A stretch of DNA of 56,399 nucleotides from an uncultured Eggerthellaceae bacterium (GTDB taxonomy: Bacteria > Actinomycetota > Coriobacteriia > Coriobacteriales > Eggerthellaceae): positions 1-56,399 of the forward strand of contig CAJUQH010000014.1 of assembly GCA_910588095.1 (NCBI GenBank), given 5' to 3'. The position numbers and the translations under genes were made by a program. Position 1 is the stretch's first letter. Every line of letters begins with the position of its first letter. The notes under the pieces are model-generated. The model worked only from the letters and a program-made list of their open reading frames with translations, made no database searches and was not told where the DNA came from. Below are positions 19,675 through 28,285 of the stretch, in pieces.

Positions 19675-21741
19675 ATGGCAGCTCCTGCAACCGAACACGT
19701 GCGCAACATCGTGCTCGTCGGCCAAGATGGCGCAGGCAAGACCTCGCTCGCCGAGGCCATGCTGTATGTGTCGGGCAAGACCCCGCGCATGGGCACGACC
19801 CACGATGGCAAGTCGTACCTCGACTACGACGCCGAAGAAGTGAAGCGCAAGTTCACCATCAGCATGTCCATAGCCCCGGTGCCGTACAAGGACTACAAGA
19901 TAAACGTGCTGGACACCTCGGGCCACCCCGATTTCATCGCTGACACGCTGGCCACCATGCAAGCTGCCGAGATGGCGCTGTTCGTGGTGGACGCCGTCGA
20001 GGGCCCGGGCGTCATGACCACCCGCCTGTGGCACGATGCCGAGGACATGCGCCTGTCGCGCGCCGTGTACATCAACCACATCGACCGCGAGCATGCCAAC
20101 TTCGACACGTCCATGGCCACGCTGCATGCGCGCTTCGGCAGCCGCTTGGGCGCGGTGACCATTCCTATCGGCCAGGCCGAGGACTTCAAGGGCGTCATCG
20201 ACGTCATACGCATGAAGGCCCGCTACTTCGGCGAAGGCGAGACCGAAGAGCGCGTCGAGGACATACCGGCCGAGTACCAGGCCGCGGCTGACGCCGCCCG
20301 CGACAAGCTGTGCGACCTGGTGGCCGAGGCCGACGACGAGCTCATGATGAAGTACCTCGACGGCGAGGAGCAGCTCACCCAGGAAGAACTGGAGCGCCTG
20401 CTCGACCAGGCCATCGCCCAAGAGCTGTTCATTCCCGTGTTCGTGGGCTCCACCATCATCATGCAAGGCGTCATGGGGCTCATGGAAGACATCTGCACCT
20501 ACTTCCCGCACCCGCGCAGCCACGGCCGCTTCCGCCAGATGTCCGACGGCGTGACCATTCCCATCGACGAGACGAAGCGCCCGAGCGCCTTCGTGTTCAA
20601 GACCGTGAGCGACCCGTTCGTCGGCCGTCTGAGCTTCCTGAAGGTGCTGTCGGGCTTCTTGGAGCCGGGGCTCGAGCTCATCAACGCGCGCACCGGCAAG
20701 AAGGAGCGCTTGGGCAAGATCCAGGTGGTCATGGGCAAGGAAGCCACCGACGTCAAGAGCGCCAAGGCCGGCGACATCATCGTGGTGCCGAAGCTCTCCG
20801 AGACCCGCTCGGGCGACACGCTGTCGGTCGAGGGCGACATCCAGATAGAGCCGCTGAACCTGCCCGCGCCGCAGTACCCGGTGGCCCTCGAGGCCGAGAA
20901 CCGCGCCGACGAGGACAAGCTGGGCAGCTTCCTGGCACGCGCCGTCGAGGCCGATCCGTCCATGACCATCGCCCACGACGAGAACACCCACCAGATGATC
21001 CTCACCGCCATGGGCGAGACCCAGGTGGACATGCTGCTGGCGCGCCTGACCGAGCAGACCGGCGTGAAGGCCAAGCTCGTGCCCGTGCGCGTGCCCTACC
21101 GCGAGACCATCCGCAAGACGGCCGAGGCTCAGGGGCGCCACAAGAAGCAGACCGGAGGCGCAGGGCAGTTCGGCGATTGCTGGCTGCGCCTGTCTCCCAA
21201 CCCCGGCGGCGGCTACGAGTTCATCGACGAGATCAAGGGCGGCGCCATTCCCAACGGCCTCATTCCTGCAGTGGACAAGGGCGTGCAGGATGCCATGGCC
21301 GAGGGCTTCCTGGCTGGCTACCCCATGGTGGACATCAAATGCGCCTGCTACGACGGCTCGTACCACTCCGTCGACTCCAACGAGATGGCGTTCAAGACCG
21401 CGGCCCGCATCGGCTTCCGCGCGGCATGCGAGAAGGCCGACCCGGTCATACTCGAGCCCATGGCGTCGATGAGCATCACGGTGCCCGAAGAATACGCCGG
21501 CACGGTGATGGGCGACGTGTCCACCCGGCGCGGCCGCATCATCGGCACCGACGCCGGCTCGGCTGGGCAGACCGTCATCATGGTGCGCGCACCCTATGCC
21601 GAGGTCATCACGTACACGAAGGACCTGCGCTCGCTCACGCGCGGCTCGGGCACTTACACCCTTGAGCTGGAAGGCTACGAGGAAGCGCCTCACGACGTGA
21701 TGAAGAGGCTGGTGGAGGAATACCAGGCAGCGCGCGCGTAG
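19675..21741 (+). CDS. EF-G-like translation-factor GTPase (second EF-G paralogue type)
   Basis: 688 residues from ATG 19675. G1 is GQDGAGKT (16-23) and G3 is DTSGH (80-84). The G4 site reads NHID (134-137) instead of NKxD, so guanine recognition lacks the usual lysine. The switch I region (KRKFTISMS) lacks the RGITI of true EF-G. Domains II-V follow, with a standard domain IV/V end (MSITVPEEYAGTVMGDVSTRRGRI). Such EF-G2-like proteins are usually extra copies beside a canonical fusA. Translocation, recycling and drug protection have been reported or suggested for paralogues; the role here is unknown. TACACT at 19582-19587 is a possible -10. Confidence 0.85.
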   Translation: MAAPATEHVRNIVLVGQDGAGKTSLAEAMLYVSGKTPRMGTTHDGKSYLDYDAEEVKRKFTISMSIAPVPYKDYKINVLDTSGHPDFIADTLATMQAAEMALFVVDAVEGPGVMTTRLWHDAEDMRLSRAVYINHIDREHANFDTSMATLHARFGSRLGAVTIPIGQAEDFKGVIDVIRMKARYFGEGETEERVEDIPAEYQAAADAARDKLCDLVAEADDELMMKYLDGEEQLTQEELERLLDQAIAQELFIPVFVGSTIIMQGVMGLMEDICTYFPHPRSHGRFRQMSDGVTIPIDETKRPSAFVFKTVSDPFVGRLSFLKVLSGFLEPGLELINARTGKKERLGKIQVVMGKEATDVKSAKAGDIIVVPKLSETRSGDTLSVEGDIQIEPLNLPAPQYPVALEAENRADEDKLGSFLARAVEADPSMTIAHDENTHQMILTAMGETQVDMLLARLTEQTGVKAKLVPVRVPYRETIRKTAEAQGRHKKQTGGAGQFGDCWLRLSPNPGGGYEFIDEIKGGAIPNGLIPAVDKGVQDAMAEGFLAGYPMVDIKCACYDGSYHSVDSNEMAFKTAARIGFRAACEKADPVILEPMASMSITVPEEYAGTVMGDVSTRRGRIIGTDAGSAGQTVIMVRAPYAEVITYTKDLRSLTRGSGTYTLELEGYEEAPHDVMKRLVEEYQAARA

Positions 21742-21748
21742 CGGGCGC

Positions 21749-21756
21749 GGGGGGGG
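21749..21756 (+). repeat. 8-G tract just after the EF-G-like stop codon
   Basis: Eight G at 21749-21756 lie 7 bp past the stop at 21741. It does not interrupt a reading frame. It is noted because two similar tracts in the window do. Confidence 0.7.
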
Positions 21757-21952
21757 TCGCGACAGGTTGCGGAAGGGCCTCGGCGCTGCCTTGCCCCGTT
21801 CCGCCCCGTCCGCTTTCGCTAAGCCGTGCGACCCTACGCCGAAATAGAGGTAATTATCGCGGCTCGCGCTTCGTGCGCGGGCCGCTTTCCTTTATCATGG
21901 GAGCACGTTTTCTGTAATGGGGGAAATCTCACAACGAAATAGGGGGGATTCA

Positions 21953-22927
21953 ATGAAGCCGTACAAGACGGTCATCTACAGCTTCTTCGTCGGAGGCACC
22001 TTCGCGCTCATCGCGCAGGCCATCCTGGCCTTCTGGCAGATGGCGCTGGCCGACACGCCCATGGCGTTCTTCACCGGCGGTGCCACACTGGTCAGCATGG
22101 GCATCATCGGCTGCGTGTTGGGCGGCCTGGCGTGCTACCAGTACGTTGAGGAATGGGCTACGTTCGGCGCGCTGCTGCCGTTCTCTGGCTTTGCCATGGC
22201 CGTGGGCATGAAGGCCGTCGGTCCGTGGACGAAGAAGAATGAGACCATGGGCAAGTGCATCTGGAACTGCGTGTGGTTCGTCGTCTGGTTCAACGTGCTG
22301 TTCATGGCCATATGCGTGGCCATCGGCTACGTGTGCGGCATGATGGGCGTCGCGCCCGGCCAGGACCTGGGCATGCCCAAGACCGAAGGCGGCATGCTGT
22401 TCTTCAACGCGTTCTGGGTGGGCGGCCTGCTGGCGGCCGTGTTCCAGGTCCTGTTCATCGTCTGCAAGTCCATCACCCCCAAGACCACGCCGCTCTACAT
22501 CCTGATGACGGCGTGGATGGTGGGCGCCATCCTCGCGCCCTTCGGCGTCTCCGGCGCGCTGGCGAACTTCGCTGGCCAGGGCTTCTCGGTCATGATCACC
22601 GTTGGCGGCTACAACACCTACAACATCGGCATGGACCTGTTCCTGGGCGGCGAGCATGCCATGGCGGGCCTGGTGCACCTGGGCTCCTTCGCGCTGGCCG
22701 TCTGCGGCCTGGCGCTCACGGCCCTGTTCACCTTCTGGATCTACAACGCCGTGTTCGGCCGCAAGCCCATTGACGAGGTGCACGCCGAGAAGGCCCTGCA
22801 CTCGCTCGAAGAGCTCGGCTACGACGCTTCCATGATCAAGATGAAGAACGTCGAGGAGCTTGAAGGCTTCGACTCCGGCACCGACAACGGCACGCCGGTA
22901 GGCACTGCCGAGACCGTCATCGCCTAG
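21953..22927 (+). CDS. SpoVA-like duplicated integral membrane protein
   Basis: 324 residues with about eight hydrophobic segments. AGGGGGG at 21941-21947 sets the ATG at 21953. The two halves open alike (FFVGGTFALIAQAILAF at about 11 and FWVGGLLAAVFQVLFIV at about 159), so the protein looks internally duplicated. The first half, with GGLACYQYVEEWATFGALLPFSGFA, resembles SpoVAC/SpoVAE-type small-molecule channel subunits. The C-terminal about 55 residues are soluble and acidic. No sporulation genes are nearby. The role may be transport of a small metabolite, but this is a weak inference. A strong terminator follows. Confidence 0.6.
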   Translation: MKPYKTVIYSFFVGGTFALIAQAILAFWQMALADTPMAFFTGGATLVSMGIIGCVLGGLACYQYVEEWATFGALLPFSGFAMAVGMKAVGPWTKKNETMGKCIWNCVWFVVWFNVLFMAICVAIGYVCGMMGVAPGQDLGMPKTEGGMLFFNAFWVGGLLAAVFQVLFIVCKSITPKTTPLYILMTAWMVGAILAPFGVSGALANFAGQGFSVMITVGGYNTYNIGMDLFLGGEHAMAGLVHLGSFALAVCGLALTALFTFWIYNAVFGRKPIDEVHAEKALHSLEELGYDASMIKMKNVEELEGFDSGTDNGTPVGTAETVIA

Positions 22928-22971
22928 CCTTGGCGATTCGCCAGCTGGGCTGGCATCTGTCATTCATGTTG

Positions 22972-22997
22972 GGAAACCCCTCTACGGAGGGGTTTCC
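22972..22997 (+). terminator. Rho-independent-type terminator
   Basis: GGAAACCCC (22972-22980) pairs perfectly with GGGGTTTCC (22989-22997) across an 8-nt loop, 45 bp after the membrane-protein stop. Only a short pyrimidine stretch (TCT) follows. Confidence 0.75.
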
Positions 22998-23056
22998 TCT
23001 ATACTGGTAGCAAATCTTCGCTGGCACAGGCGTGCCGTTGTATGACCGGAGGCTCC

Positions 23057-23347
23057 ATGTCCAAGAAAAAGGGAAAGAACGCCCAGCAGCAGATAGCCGA
23101 GCTGCGCGTGAAGCGCCGTGCGGGGCTGATCAAGGTCATCGCTGCCATAGCCGGGCTGACTGCGCTCATCATCGTGAAGCAGAACCTGATGATGGCGGGC
23201 GTGGAATGGGCGTCGAGCGAACCGGCCAACCTGGGGATATTCCTGGCTGCCGTGGTGGCAGCCGGCTTTGCGGGCTATGGCTCGCGCGATTGGCGTCGCG
23301 CTGGCCAGAAGATAGACCAGCTGCAGGGCAGCCAAGGGAAGCGGTAG
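23057..23347 (+). CDS. Small membrane protein with two predicted helices
   Basis: 96 residues. CCGGAGG at 23046-23052 fixes the ATG at 23057. A very basic N-terminus (KKKGKNAQQQ) precedes two hydrophobic segments (about 28-50 and 60-78) and a charged tail. The stop is 4 bp before the radical SAM gene, so the two are almost certainly one operon. No family recognised; it could be a membrane anchor for the next protein, which is a guess from proximity. Confidence 0.7.
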   Translation: MSKKKGKNAQQQIAELRVKRRAGLIKVIAAIAGLTALIIVKQNLMMAGVEWASSEPANLGIFLAAVVAAGFAGYGSRDWRRAGQKIDQLQGSQGKR

Positions 23348-23351
23348 CGCC

Positions 23352-24680
23352 ATGGGCGATGCTGCGATGACCGCCGCTGCGCGTGGCGCAGAGGGCGCCG
23401 AAGGCTGCGGCAACCCTGCGCTCGAGGCCGCGCTGCGCGGCTATGACGAGGTGGAGCGCCGCTACGTGGCCGAGCTGGAGGCCAAGGGCCTTGCGTTCGC
23501 GCCACGTGGGGCGGGTGCCGAGCAACGCCAGCAGCTGCGTGAGCAGCTGGCTGCCCGGGGCGTGGCGGTGCGCAATGCCGGCGCGTCGCTTTCGGCTGGG
23601 TGGCTGTCGCCTGCATGCGTGGAGTGCACCGGGGCTGGCGGCAGCGAGACGTTCTCGACCACCTTCCGCTGCCATCGCGATTGCTACTTCTGCTTCAACC
23701 ACAACCAGGCCGACTACGACACGTTCTTCGATGAGGGCTGCCCGTGGGAGGAAGGGCTCGAGCGCTCGGCGGCCGAGAATGGCAAGCTGGCATGCCTGGG
23801 CTTGACTGGCGGCGAGCCGCTGCTGAACCTGGACGCATCGCTGGCGTTCCTGCGTCGCGCGGCCGAGCTGTTCCCGCAGGCGCACAAGCGCATGTACACA
23901 TCGGGTGACCTGCTCACGGCCGAGAGCGCGGCGGCGTTGCGCGATGCGGGGCTGGACGAGATACGCTTCAGCGTGAAGACCGATGACACGTCCGAGATGC
24001 AGGCTCGCGTGCTGGCAGCCATGCGCTTGGCGCGCGGCTATTTCGACGCGGTCATGGTCGAGATGCCGGTGGAGCCCGGCTCGCTCGAGTTCATGCAGGA
24101 GCTGTTCCGCGAGTTCGACGCCATCGGCATCGATGGAATCAACCTGCTGGAGTTCTGCTTCCCGTTCTGCCATTGGAATGAGTTCGCCAAGCGTGGCTTC
24201 GATCTGCGCAACCCGCCGTACGAGGTCATGTACGATTACGGCTATTCTGGCGGCTTAGCGGTGGCTGGCAGCGAGGAAACGGCGCTCGAGCTCATGCTGT
24301 GGGCGCTGGATGAGGGCGTGGGCTTCGGCATGCATTACTGCTCGCTGGCGAACAAGCACCGCTCCGAGATGCGCCAGAAGAACGAGCGCGCTGCCCATGT
24401 GCACCCCTGCGTCGCATTCGACGAGGGCGACTTCTTCCTCAAGACCGCCAAGGTGTTCGGCGACGACCGCGCAGTGGCGCGCCCGCTGCTCAAGGCAGCT
24501 GGCTGCACCGACTTCATGGACGATGCCGACGAGCAGTCGCTGGCATTCCCGCCGCGCTACCTGGATGCGCTGGCTACAGCATCGGTGACGCCCATGCTGT
24601 GCACCATGGTGTACGAGGTCGAAGACGGCAGCGGTTACTTGGTCGACACGGCCCTGAGCCCTGCCCTTCCCGCGCGCTAG
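23352..24680 (+). CDS. Radical SAM protein
   Basis: 442 residues. The [4Fe-4S]/SAM motif is CHRDCYFC (C-x3-C-x2-C) at about residues 116-123. The TGGEPLL glycine motif follows at about 155. The about 115 residues before the cluster include CVECTG, and further cysteines lie in EFCFPFCHW and HYCSLANKHR, which may bind auxiliary metal. The substrate is not evident; the fold resembles pyruvate-formate-lyase-activating/SPASM-like enzymes. It follows the small membrane protein by 4 bp. I cannot assign a reaction. Confidence 0.82.
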   Translation: MGDAAMTAAARGAEGAEGCGNPALEAALRGYDEVERRYVAELEAKGLAFAPRGAGAEQRQQLREQLAARGVAVRNAGASLSAGWLSPACVECTGAGGSETFSTTFRCHRDCYFCFNHNQADYDTFFDEGCPWEEGLERSAAENGKLACLGLTGGEPLLNLDASLAFLRRAAELFPQAHKRMYTSGDLLTAESAAALRDAGLDEIRFSVKTDDTSEMQARVLAAMRLARGYFDAVMVEMPVEPGSLEFMQELFREFDAIGIDGINLLEFCFPFCHWNEFAKRGFDLRNPPYEVMYDYGYSGGLAVAGSEETALELMLWALDEGVGFGMHYCSLANKHRSEMRQKNERAAHVHPCVAFDEGDFFLKTAKVFGDDRAVARPLLKAAGCTDFMDDADEQSLAFPPRYLDALATASVTPMLCTMVYEVEDGSGYLVDTALSPALPAR

Positions 24681-24692
24681 CAGGCCGGCTCA

Positions 24693-24758
24693 CCTCATGC
24701 GTACTATGGTATGAGGCCAAAAAGCGCCAAAACACCCGATAGCTCGTCATTTTAGTAC
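24693..24758 (+). promoter_or_regulatory. Putative regulator site(s) upstream of the OFA transporter
   Basis: CCTCAT (24693-24698) and ATGAGG (24711-24716) form an inverted repeat around GTACTA (24701-24706). TAGTAC follows at 24753-24758 next to a TTATAA -10-like box. The GTACTA/TAGTAC half-sites match the twin TAGTACTA sites at 28132 and 28152, so the same LuxR protein might act here. Evidence is only sequence resemblance. Confidence 0.35.
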
Positions 24759-24908
24759 CACCGGTTATAAGCCGCCCCGGCTATCACGTTCATAATCAAG
24801 CGATGAAGGTGCCGGGAGGTCGGGTGAGCGCATCCTTTTCCGGGTCCTCGAAACAAGGGGGCATCGCCGCCCCTTCGGCACCTCAAGGAGAGAAGGGAAA
24901 GGAGAAAA

Positions 24909-26171
24909 ATGGAGGAAATGTCAGTCAGCCAGATAAAGAAGAGCCGTGCGCTCTATCTAACGCTTTCCACGGTTACCCTGTTGTTCTTGGGGCTCATCTA
25001 TGCGTTCTCGATGTTCGCGGCCCCCATGTGCCAGTCGTTCGGGCTTGAGAAGAGCGCCGTAGGGCTGACGTTCAACATCATGATGATACTGTTCTGCATC
25101 GGCGCGGTAGTCGGCTCGCAGATAGAAAAGGCCGTCGGCGTCAAGGCGACCATCATCATCGGCGCGGTGCTGTTCGCCGTCGGCTTCATCGGCACGGCGC
25201 TGTTCGCCAACGGCAACATCACCATGGTCTATGTGTTCTACGGCGTGTGCGCGGGCACCGGCGTGGGCATCGGCTACAACTCCATCATCGCCACCACCAA
25301 CGTGTGGTTCCCCGACAAGGTGGGCTTCTCGTCGGGCGTGCTCATGATGGGCTTCGGCTTGGGTTCGCTCATCCTAGGCACCCTTTCGGTCAACCTGTTC
25401 AAGGGCGGCATGGATCTTTCGACGGTGTTCCTGGGCATTGGGGTCATCGGCGGCGTGGTGGCCATCGTAGCTGGACTGCTGCTGCGTCGCCCGCCGGCAA
25501 ACATCGTGCAGCTCATGGCGCCGGAGAAGGCAGCTGCCAGCGGCTATGACCCGGCCGAGGACGACAGCGCGCTCAAGACTCCGCTGTTCTACGTATACTG
25601 GATCTGGGCCATCATCGTCATCGGCATCGGCCTTGCCACCATCGGCAACTGCGCTTCCGACGCTCAGCTGGTCGGCTGGGACGAGGGCTTTGCCACGCTG
25701 CTGGTGGGCCTGGTGTCAACCTGCAACGGCCTGGCGCGCGTGGTCATCGGCATCCTATTCGACAAGACCAACGTGAAGGTGACCATGCTGGTAGATGCGC
25801 TGGTGTCCGTTGTGGCCACGGTGTCCATCGTGGGCGCGTTCACGCTGCATATACCGGTGCTGTACGTGGTGGGCGCGTTCGCGTGCGGCTTCTGCTATGG
25901 CGGCGTGCCCGTGGTTGCGTCGGCTTTCGCCCGTCAGCGCTTCGGTGCGAAGAACTACCCGCTCAACCTCTCGCTGGCTAACTTCGCCATCGTGTTCGGC
26001 TCCATCCTGAACCTGGTCATCCAGGGCGTGCTCGGCGGCGATGCTCGCGTGGAGACGTTCATCGTGCTGGCCGTGCTCTCGTTGCTGGCCACCTTCGATG
26101 TGCTGCCCTTCTCCAAGATGTTCAACAAGAGCCAGAAGGAGCTCGACGAGAAGCGTGCTGCCGCTGCGTAA
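24909..26171 (+). CDS. OFA (oxalate/formate antiporter-like) MFS transporter
   Basis: 420 residues, 12 predicted helices. The N-terminus ALYLTLSTVTLLFLGLIYAF and the GVCAGTGVGIGYN and NVWFPDKVGFSSGVLMMGFG stretches are typical of the OFA subfamily. It probably exchanges or imports a small organic anion; the substrate is unknown. GGAAAGGAG sits just before ATG 24909. It is convergent with the membrane LuxR gene, and OFA transporters commonly neighbour such regulators in Eggerthellaceae. A terminator at 26212 separates them. Confidence 0.88.
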   Translation: MEEMSVSQIKKSRALYLTLSTVTLLFLGLIYAFSMFAAPMCQSFGLEKSAVGLTFNIMMILFCIGAVVGSQIEKAVGVKATIIIGAVLFAVGFIGTALFANGNITMVYVFYGVCAGTGVGIGYNSIIATTNVWFPDKVGFSSGVLMMGFGLGSLILGTLSVNLFKGGMDLSTVFLGIGVIGGVVAIVAGLLLRRPPANIVQLMAPEKAAASGYDPAEDDSALKTPLFYVYWIWAIIVIGIGLATIGNCASDAQLVGWDEGFATLLVGLVSTCNGLARVVIGILFDKTNVKVTMLVDALVSVVATVSIVGAFTLHIPVLYVVGAFACGFCYGGVPVVASAFARQRFGAKNYPLNLSLANFAIVFGSILNLVIQGVLGGDARVETFIVLAVLSLLATFDVLPFSKMFNKSQKELDEKRAAAA

Positions 26172-26211
26172 GCGGGGCTGCTTCCCGCCGCAAGCCATGC
26201 GGTAACGGAAA

Positions 26212-26240
26212 GGGGCTGCTGGGACGAACCCGGCAGCCCC
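26212..26240. terminator. Bidirectional terminator between convergent genes
   Basis: GGGGCTGC (26212-26219) pairs with GCAGCCCC (26233-26240), with further GGG/CCC pairing inside and TTCTTC after it on the plus strand. It serves the OFA transporter and possibly the LuxR gene on the other strand. Confidence 0.8.
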
Positions 26241-26311
26241 TTCTTCATGGGCGGGATGATGGCCGATGTTAGGCGTCGGCCTTTCTGCCCTGCACCCGTG
26301 CTCGATGCAAC

Positions 26312-28016
26312 CTACTCGGCGTTCTTGGCCTTCTCGTCGTCGCGGTACTTCTCCACCAGGTCGAGCAGCTCTTGCATCGAATGCACATCGAGCTTGTGGT
26401 AGATGTTGGCGATATGCGTCTTGGCGGTATGCGTGGATATGGTCAGGCTTTGCTGGATGTAGTCGGCATTGCGCCCCTTGGCCACCAGCATGAATATCTC
26501 GGTCTCACGTGGCGAGAGCTGGTACCATTTGGCTATTTCCTTGCAGGCAGTGCGCCAAGGCGACTCGAGCCGCTTAGGCGTGCTCGCCTGCAGGCCAGCA
26601 TCCAACGTCTCGGCCGGGAAGGCCGAAAGGCTCACCATGACAGGCTGTTTTTCCGTGGGGGGGGGTGCCTTCTGCAGCCTCTTTCTCAGACGACTCGCGG
26701 TCGTCTACGATCTTCAGCTTGTAGAGCGGTATGAGCGTCGTGGCCACGATGAGTATCACCGACGTGCCGCAGATGATGGCAAGCGCCATGGGCGTATTGG
26801 CGGGAGGCGTCATGCGGATGATGAGATAGCCCAGCAAAAGCCCGAGCGTCATGCACACGTACACGATAGGGCGCGCGAAATCGGCGCCATTGGGTGCCAG
26901 GTTGCGCCGCCAATGCCCTTCGATGCCGTAGACGAACACGCCGAAGTCGAACAGGTTGAAGCCGGCCAGCAATGCCACCTGAGCGAGCAGCAAAAGGAAG
27001 AAGCTCAAGCTGTTCCAGCTGATGACGATGCTGCCTACTACGAATAGTATGAGGGAGAATCGGTGCATCATATCCACGCTCAAAGTGACGCTGACCGTCT
27101 TGGGTATGCTGTGCAGCAGCAGGCCGGCCAGCACGATGCCCACGAGCACGATGGCGTCGCTGGTTATGAGCATGGGGATGTTCACCATGATGTAAGCGCC
27201 CTGGAGCAGGCCGAATGCGAAGGCGAACAGGGCAGAGAACAGCACCATGCGCTTGTTGCGCGACGACATGGGCTCTTTGATTGGGGTTTGCTCGTCCGTC
27301 GAGCTGTCCTCAGGCCGCGCGACGTGGGCCGGCACGGGTATCGCCGCTGCCTCGTCGCCACTTGCCACAGCTTTCTCAGCCTTGCTCTTCTTCTTGCAAA
27401 AAGCTGCTTTGTCCTGGTGCTTCTCGTAAGAGAGCAGCAAGGCGGTGGCAAGGGGCAGCACCGAGGCGGCTATCTGCTGCACGGGCCATTGGAAGAAGCA
27501 TACGAGCAGCGCGATGGTGCCTCCGGCAGTCATGTACAGGCCGAAGGAGGGAAGGATGTGCCCCGATCCCTTGTTCATGAGGCAGCGCACCCATAGCACC
27601 ATGAGGTATGCCTGCAAGATGCCCATCGCGCCGATGAGCGCCAGCCGCACGGGCACTGGCAGCTCGACGACGTGATTCCCTACATATATAAAGGAGACCA
27701 CGGTGGCGAGCGCCCCGATGGCGATGACCGGCGCGGAGAAGGCGCTTTTGCGCTCGCCATGCCGCATCTGCCACTTGCCATGGGCCCATATGGTGTAGAA
27801 CGCGGCAGCTATGGCGACATAGAGCGTCAGCTGGCGCAAGAAAAGGTAGTCGAACCCGCTAGTCCTACTGACGTCGCCGAAGGCGGGCGAGAACAGGATC
27901 AGGTAATGCCAGGCAAGCATCAGTGCGAAGCCAACGTGGGTGGTCACCCGTCTGGACTGCATGATGCTCTCGTTCTCGCGCTCAACCACTGAGGCAGGCC
28001 CAGTACTCCTACTCAT
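26312..28016 (-). CDS. Membrane-domain LuxR regulator, split by a poly-C tract (phase-variable candidate)
   Basis: From ATG 28016 (TAGGAG upstream) one frame encodes about 450 residues with 10-12 hydrophobic helices in two halves separated by a charged linker (about 197-252). It then runs out of frame at a 9-C tract (G on the plus strand, 26657-26665) and ends at 26574 with a nonsense tail. The missing C-terminus lies in the next frame: SPRETEIFMLVAKGRNADYI, the HTH of LuxR/FixJ, ending at 26312. One base less in the tract gives a single 567-residue protein of the 12-TM-LuxR type common in Eggerthellaceae. As sequenced, the sensor and DNA-binding parts are uncoupled. It is divergent from the trigger-factor/HtpG cluster, a likely target. 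Confidence 0.88.
26657..26665 (-). repeat. 9-bp homopolymer (C on the sense strand) between the membrane and DNA-binding domains
   Basis: Nine G on the plus strand lie exactly where the membrane-domain frame and the HTH frame of the LuxR gene must be joined. Both frames are open through the tract: the upstream one reads E-G-T-P-P-H, the downstream one P-P-P-T-E-K-Q. Eight or eleven bases would place them in register. Confidence 0.88.
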
Positions 28017-28129
28017 ACCAGACTCCTAGCTGTTAATCGCTTTCACAACAACGGTCCGGTAAGCGTATCCCCCACTACGGACCCCACAGTACCAAGGGTA
28101 GTTTATTTGGCTTTTCGGCACCTAAAGCA

Positions 28130-28161
28130 CCTAGTACTACTTTCCCCTTTTTAGTACTAGG
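28130..28161. promoter_or_regulatory. Twin palindromic operator, likely LuxR-type
   Basis: CCTAGTACTA (28130-28139) and TAGTACTAGG (28152-28161) form a 10-bp inverted repeat, and each arm contains the full palindrome TAGTACTA. Their centres are 20 bp apart, two helical turns. Downstream lies a TATAAC -10-like box (28190-28195) with no good -35, as expected for an activator-dependent promoter of the 28286 operon. A related CAGTACCA lies at 28087. The site sits in the divergent gap of the LuxR gene. Confidence 0.65.
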
Positions 28162-28285
28162 CGAGCCATACGTGAGAGAGGGACTTCTCTATAACTGATA
28201 CTTAAACAATCAGCCTTTGCGATTGAGGGTGCGAAAGCCTTCAGCGCGGGGCACGCCCGATCCTGAAAGCAGAGGGGGACCTATC

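Noticed and set aside
19624..21693. A 689-codon open frame opposite the EF-G-like gene
   Set aside because: Same kind of shadow; the His/Gly/Val-rich composition is typical of antisense to GC-rich genes.
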